This document shows, piece by piece, positions 62,138-64,000 of a stretch of 64,000 nucleotides of DNA. Below the pieces are notes generated by a model. The model was not told where the DNA came from and searched no databases. It was given only the letters and a program-made list of their open reading frames with translations. A program made the translations under genes and the position numbers. Every line of letters begins with the position of its first letter. The first letter of the stretch is position 1. The DNA lies in the NCBI GenBank assembly GCA_012845835.1, contig JABAKD010000017.1, positions 1,044,001-1,108,000 on the forward strand, in the 5' to 3' direction. This stretch comes from Undaria pinnatifida (taxonomy: Eukaryota; Sar; Phaeophyceae; Laminariales; Alariaceae).

Positions 62138-63947
62138 AAACAACAGCAACAAAAACAACGCCTCTCCCCTGCAACCGGGGCAAGAAAATCCCACCTGTCC
62201 CACGCCTCCCGCCAGCCCACAGTCGATCGCCGTGGGCATAGGCAGATAACGCCTCTCTACCAGCAGCAGCGTCCCCGGGTCGATATCCTTCGATGCCATG
62301 AAACCCCTCCCCCCTCCCCGGTGAGGCAAGCACGCCTCGTAGCGCACGTAGGGGTGCTGAGGGTAGCATGACAGGCGGGGGGCGGGGGCGGGGGTATACT
62401 CATTTCATACATAGCCGTTGTCGTACGACCATAGACGATTGCATACCCACAATGCCGAGACGGAGCACGTCGGGTTTTCATCAACCGGGCAGGCATTGCG
62501 TGCACCAAGTGCACGAAGCGCCGTGGGAGAGATAAAACATAAATATTGAGAGATTAGGATAGAGATCGAGAGGAATACGCAGCATTAGCAGATTCCGACT
62601 GCCTTGCCGTAGGATAATCGCAGGCCTGTAAAAAAGATCACTGGAATAGAGGAAAGAACAAAAACGAACCAGGAATCAGGTATCCCACGACTGCAGGTTG
62701 CTGCACACAGGCGTTACCCATCACCTGGTACACCGGGGGAGCCGAAAACGGCGCCCGAGCAACCCCCGTCCCCTCTCCGAGGCATTCATCACCGGGGGCG
62801 TCACTATCCTTGGGCGATGCCGATGATATTTGTTGAAACCCCGCCCCACCTTCCGGTATTGCCACCTCGTGAAACTTCGGCAGAAGTGCTTCCCACAAAT
62901 GGCTCTTTTTTCGCGCCGAACGGTTGGGGTTTGCAGTTGCTACAGGCGGCGTTGGCAGTGGTCGCTTTGAAGGCTGCGAAAGAGGGTTTCCAAGAGGTGT
63001 ATCGGGAGAAAGGGGAAGGAGAGGGTATAGATGTGGTGTGCACGTGTGACGCATGCCGCGGCGTTTGGGAGCATGAGTGGCAAGGCTGTTACGTTCAGTT
63101 ACTGATTTTGCTGTCGGTATTCAGGCAAGCAGGCAAGCAGGCAAGTGCAGGCAAGTGCAGGCAAGTGCAGGCAATTGCAGGCAGGTGTAGGCAAGTGCAG
63201 GCAAGTGCAAGCAAGTGCAGGCAAGTGCGGGCACGTGCAGGCAGGTGCAGGCAGGTGCAGGCAAGCAGGCAAGCAGGCAAGCAGGCAAGCAGGCAAGCAG
63301 GCAAGCAGGCAAGCAGGCAAGCAGGCAAGCAGGCAAGCAGGCAAGCAGGCGAGCAGGCGAGCAGGCGAGCAGGCAAGCAGGCAAGCAGGCAAGCAGGCAA
63401 GCAGGCAAGCAGGCAAGCGGGCAAGCAGGCAAGCGGGCAAGCAGGCAAGCGGGCAAGCAGGCAAGCGGGCAAGCAGGCAAGCAGACAAGCAGGCAGCCAA
63501 ACAGCCCAACAGCAAATTGGCGGGACTGTCAGGTTTTTCGTGGCCTAGTCTCTACTATTAATAATATCAAGTCAACAAGTCAACAAGTCAACAATTATAC
63601 GGACAGGAAAGAGGCGCTGATAAAAGCAGCCAGAGCCGAAAGGTGTTCATGACCTCAGCCAAACAGCTCAGCATGAAGGAAGAGCATAGTCACCGCGAAT
63701 GCTAGCACTGGGAGCAGAGGCACAGTCATTGCTCTAACGGTCATGGTTGCTTGGTGGTGTTGGGGTGTGCATTGCACACGAATGGAGACTTGCAGATCCC
63801 TGATCCCGTCATGGGAGAGAGCTCGCTGTTTTCTGCAATCTGTAACATTTTTCGGACCCTGCGTGTTGCAGTTACTTCCCTTACCGTGGACTCAGCCTGG
63901 GCTTCATCGCTGTCCGAGCCAAACAGGGCCCAAGGATCTGCCGTCAT
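56918..63947 (-). CDS. SET-domain (SMYD-like) protein lysine methyltransferase, 7 exons
   Basis: Predicted AdoMet-dependent protein methyltransferase. Minus-strand exons: 63947-63885 (MTADPWALFGSDSDEAQAEST, donor GTAAGG; an upstream in-frame ATG at 63980 is possible), 62973-62725, 62356-62195, 62013-61880, 60340-60179, 57984-57775, and 57296 down to a stop at 56918. All junction phases agree (0,0,0,2,2,2). Motifs: SET-I region GGGRGFMASKDIDPGTLLLVE, an LP..LKEVLGELRWLHP insert helix, LFGALQSNGFASGIYLHPAM then NHSC (AdoMet/pseudoknot), IRATELIRAGEEIT-ISYLEPRE, and post-SET FGFDCDCRLC (zinc-binding Cys). NHSC is followed by R-A-N where P-N is usual. A MYND finger was not seen. The last exon runs into a Gly-rich and acidic tail; it may end earlier at a weak donor (57124) and join the exons at 51.5-55.6 kb. 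Length is about 450 residues. Confidence 0.83.
58136..58230. repeat. GTAGG/GCAGG pentamer array
   Basis: (GGGTA)n with GGGCA variants, G-rich on the plus strand, within the large intron of the SET gene (57985-60178). It resembles but is not a TTAGGG telomere repeat. Confidence 0.88.
58231..59345. other. SET-gene intron; no feature recognised
   Basis: 58500-58760 is rich in CACAAAA/CACGGCA repeats on the plus strand. Other frames overlap without motifs. It is treated as intron between exons 60179 and 57984. Confidence 0.45.
59350..59535 (+). mobile_element. AAC-tailed retroposon-like repeat, copy 2
   Basis: Same order of blocks as 49935-50330, ending in (AAC)n of about 40 bp. Orientation is opposite to the host SET gene. 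Confidence 0.7.
60930..61130. repeat. Dispersed hairpin repeat, copy 3
   Basis: AAGCGCTTAGAAATTTTGGTATCTTGGTCGGTTTGGGCGAACGAATGTCTTCGAAGTAACG, GAGCCGCTCCTCGTGGTAGGAGCTCAG and TTCTTGGAATCTTCTGATGCACCCCTAGCGTGGGATG match the copies at 43.1 and 50.4 kb. A single tail unit is present here. Confidence 0.75.
61141..61335 (+). mobile_element. SINE fragment lacking the head
   Basis: GAGCGCGAGTTGATAAAATTCGATGCAAAAATTAGTCGACGAGCA, GTGGGAATGCTGAACCACATGCGCGATACAAATGAGGGCA and GACACCTGTGGCCACGGCTT match the SINE body and 3' block. A 20-bp repeat GGGAGGACACC is duplicated inside. Confidence 0.7.
62088..62160. repeat. CAA microsatellite in SET-gene intron
   Basis: (AAC)n between the exons at 62195 and 62013, which are only 181 bp apart. 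Confidence 0.95.
63122..63490. repeat. AGGCAAGC minisatellite in first SET-gene intron
   Basis: 8-bp units (GCAGGCAA) at the right, with 10-bp GCAGGCAAGT variants at the left (63140-63260). The QAGKQASR and CLPACLLA frames are artefacts. It lies in the intron 62974-63884. Confidence 0.97.
63491..63884. other. Rest of first SET-gene intron
   Basis: No repeat or frame of note. The donor CG|GTAAGG (minus) is at 63884. Confidence 0.5.
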
Positions 63948-64000
63948 TGCCCTGCTGCGTGTGTGCCGGCGATTGGTCACTCTGCAGTGGATGCTCTCTG

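Noticed and set aside
62817-63548. 243-codon plus-strand frame with a helical segment and CTCDACRG
   Set aside because: The minus strand over 62725-62973 gives a phase-consistent exon with a strong pyrimidine-tract acceptor that joins the SET gene on both sides; the second half of the plus frame is only the AGGCAAGC minisatellite.

Overview
This is a window of eukaryotic nuclear DNA: coding sequence is cut into many short GT-AG exons, and most of the rest is transposons, retroposons and simple or tandem repeats. The retroelement types (a tyrosine-recombinase retrotransposon, a chromovirus-like gag-pro remnant, a LINE 3' end), the long repeat-filled introns and the plant/algal flavour of the 5'-nucleotidase suggest a stramenopile, perhaps a brown alga or relative. 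That assignment is an inference, not proof.

Layout. 0-12 kb is a retroelement graveyard: a tRNA-like SINE, a decayed DIRS-like element (RT, RNase H, tyrosine recombinase; about 2.1-5.15 kb), a decayed LTR-type gag-protease unit (about 6.1-10.1 kb) whose gag is folded into a 0.8-kb inverted repeat, and an unplaced ORF. 12-25 kb is mostly minisatellites, tandem duplications, a 1.18-kb terminal-inverted-repeat element (15743-16920) and a LINE remnant. 25.5-47.04 kb is one plus-strand gene for a HAD-superfamily 5'-nucleotidase (NT5DC type); I could join 15 exons with matching splice phases, the first with less confidence. Its introns hold SINEs, several MITE families and a 1.2-kb ACAAC satellite. 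47-51 kb is repeats. 51.5-55.6 kb carries minus-strand exons of an unrecognised helical protein. 56.9-63.95 kb is a minus-strand SET-domain (SMYD-like) methyltransferase gene of seven phase-consistent exons; the 51.5-55.6 kb exons could be its 3' continuation.

Most notable: introns repeatedly contain decayed tandem copies of the adjoining exon edge together with its splice site (acceptor side for nucleotidase exons 3, 7, 9 and 15; donor side for exons 4 and 5), and similar copies occur in the minus-strand loci. Also notable are hAT-like elements built almost entirely of GGGTC-type pentanucleotide repeats, one with a perfect 8-bp target duplication, and the folded gag gene, which could yield hairpin RNA. 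No rRNA gene, CRISPR array or bacterial-type operon is seen.
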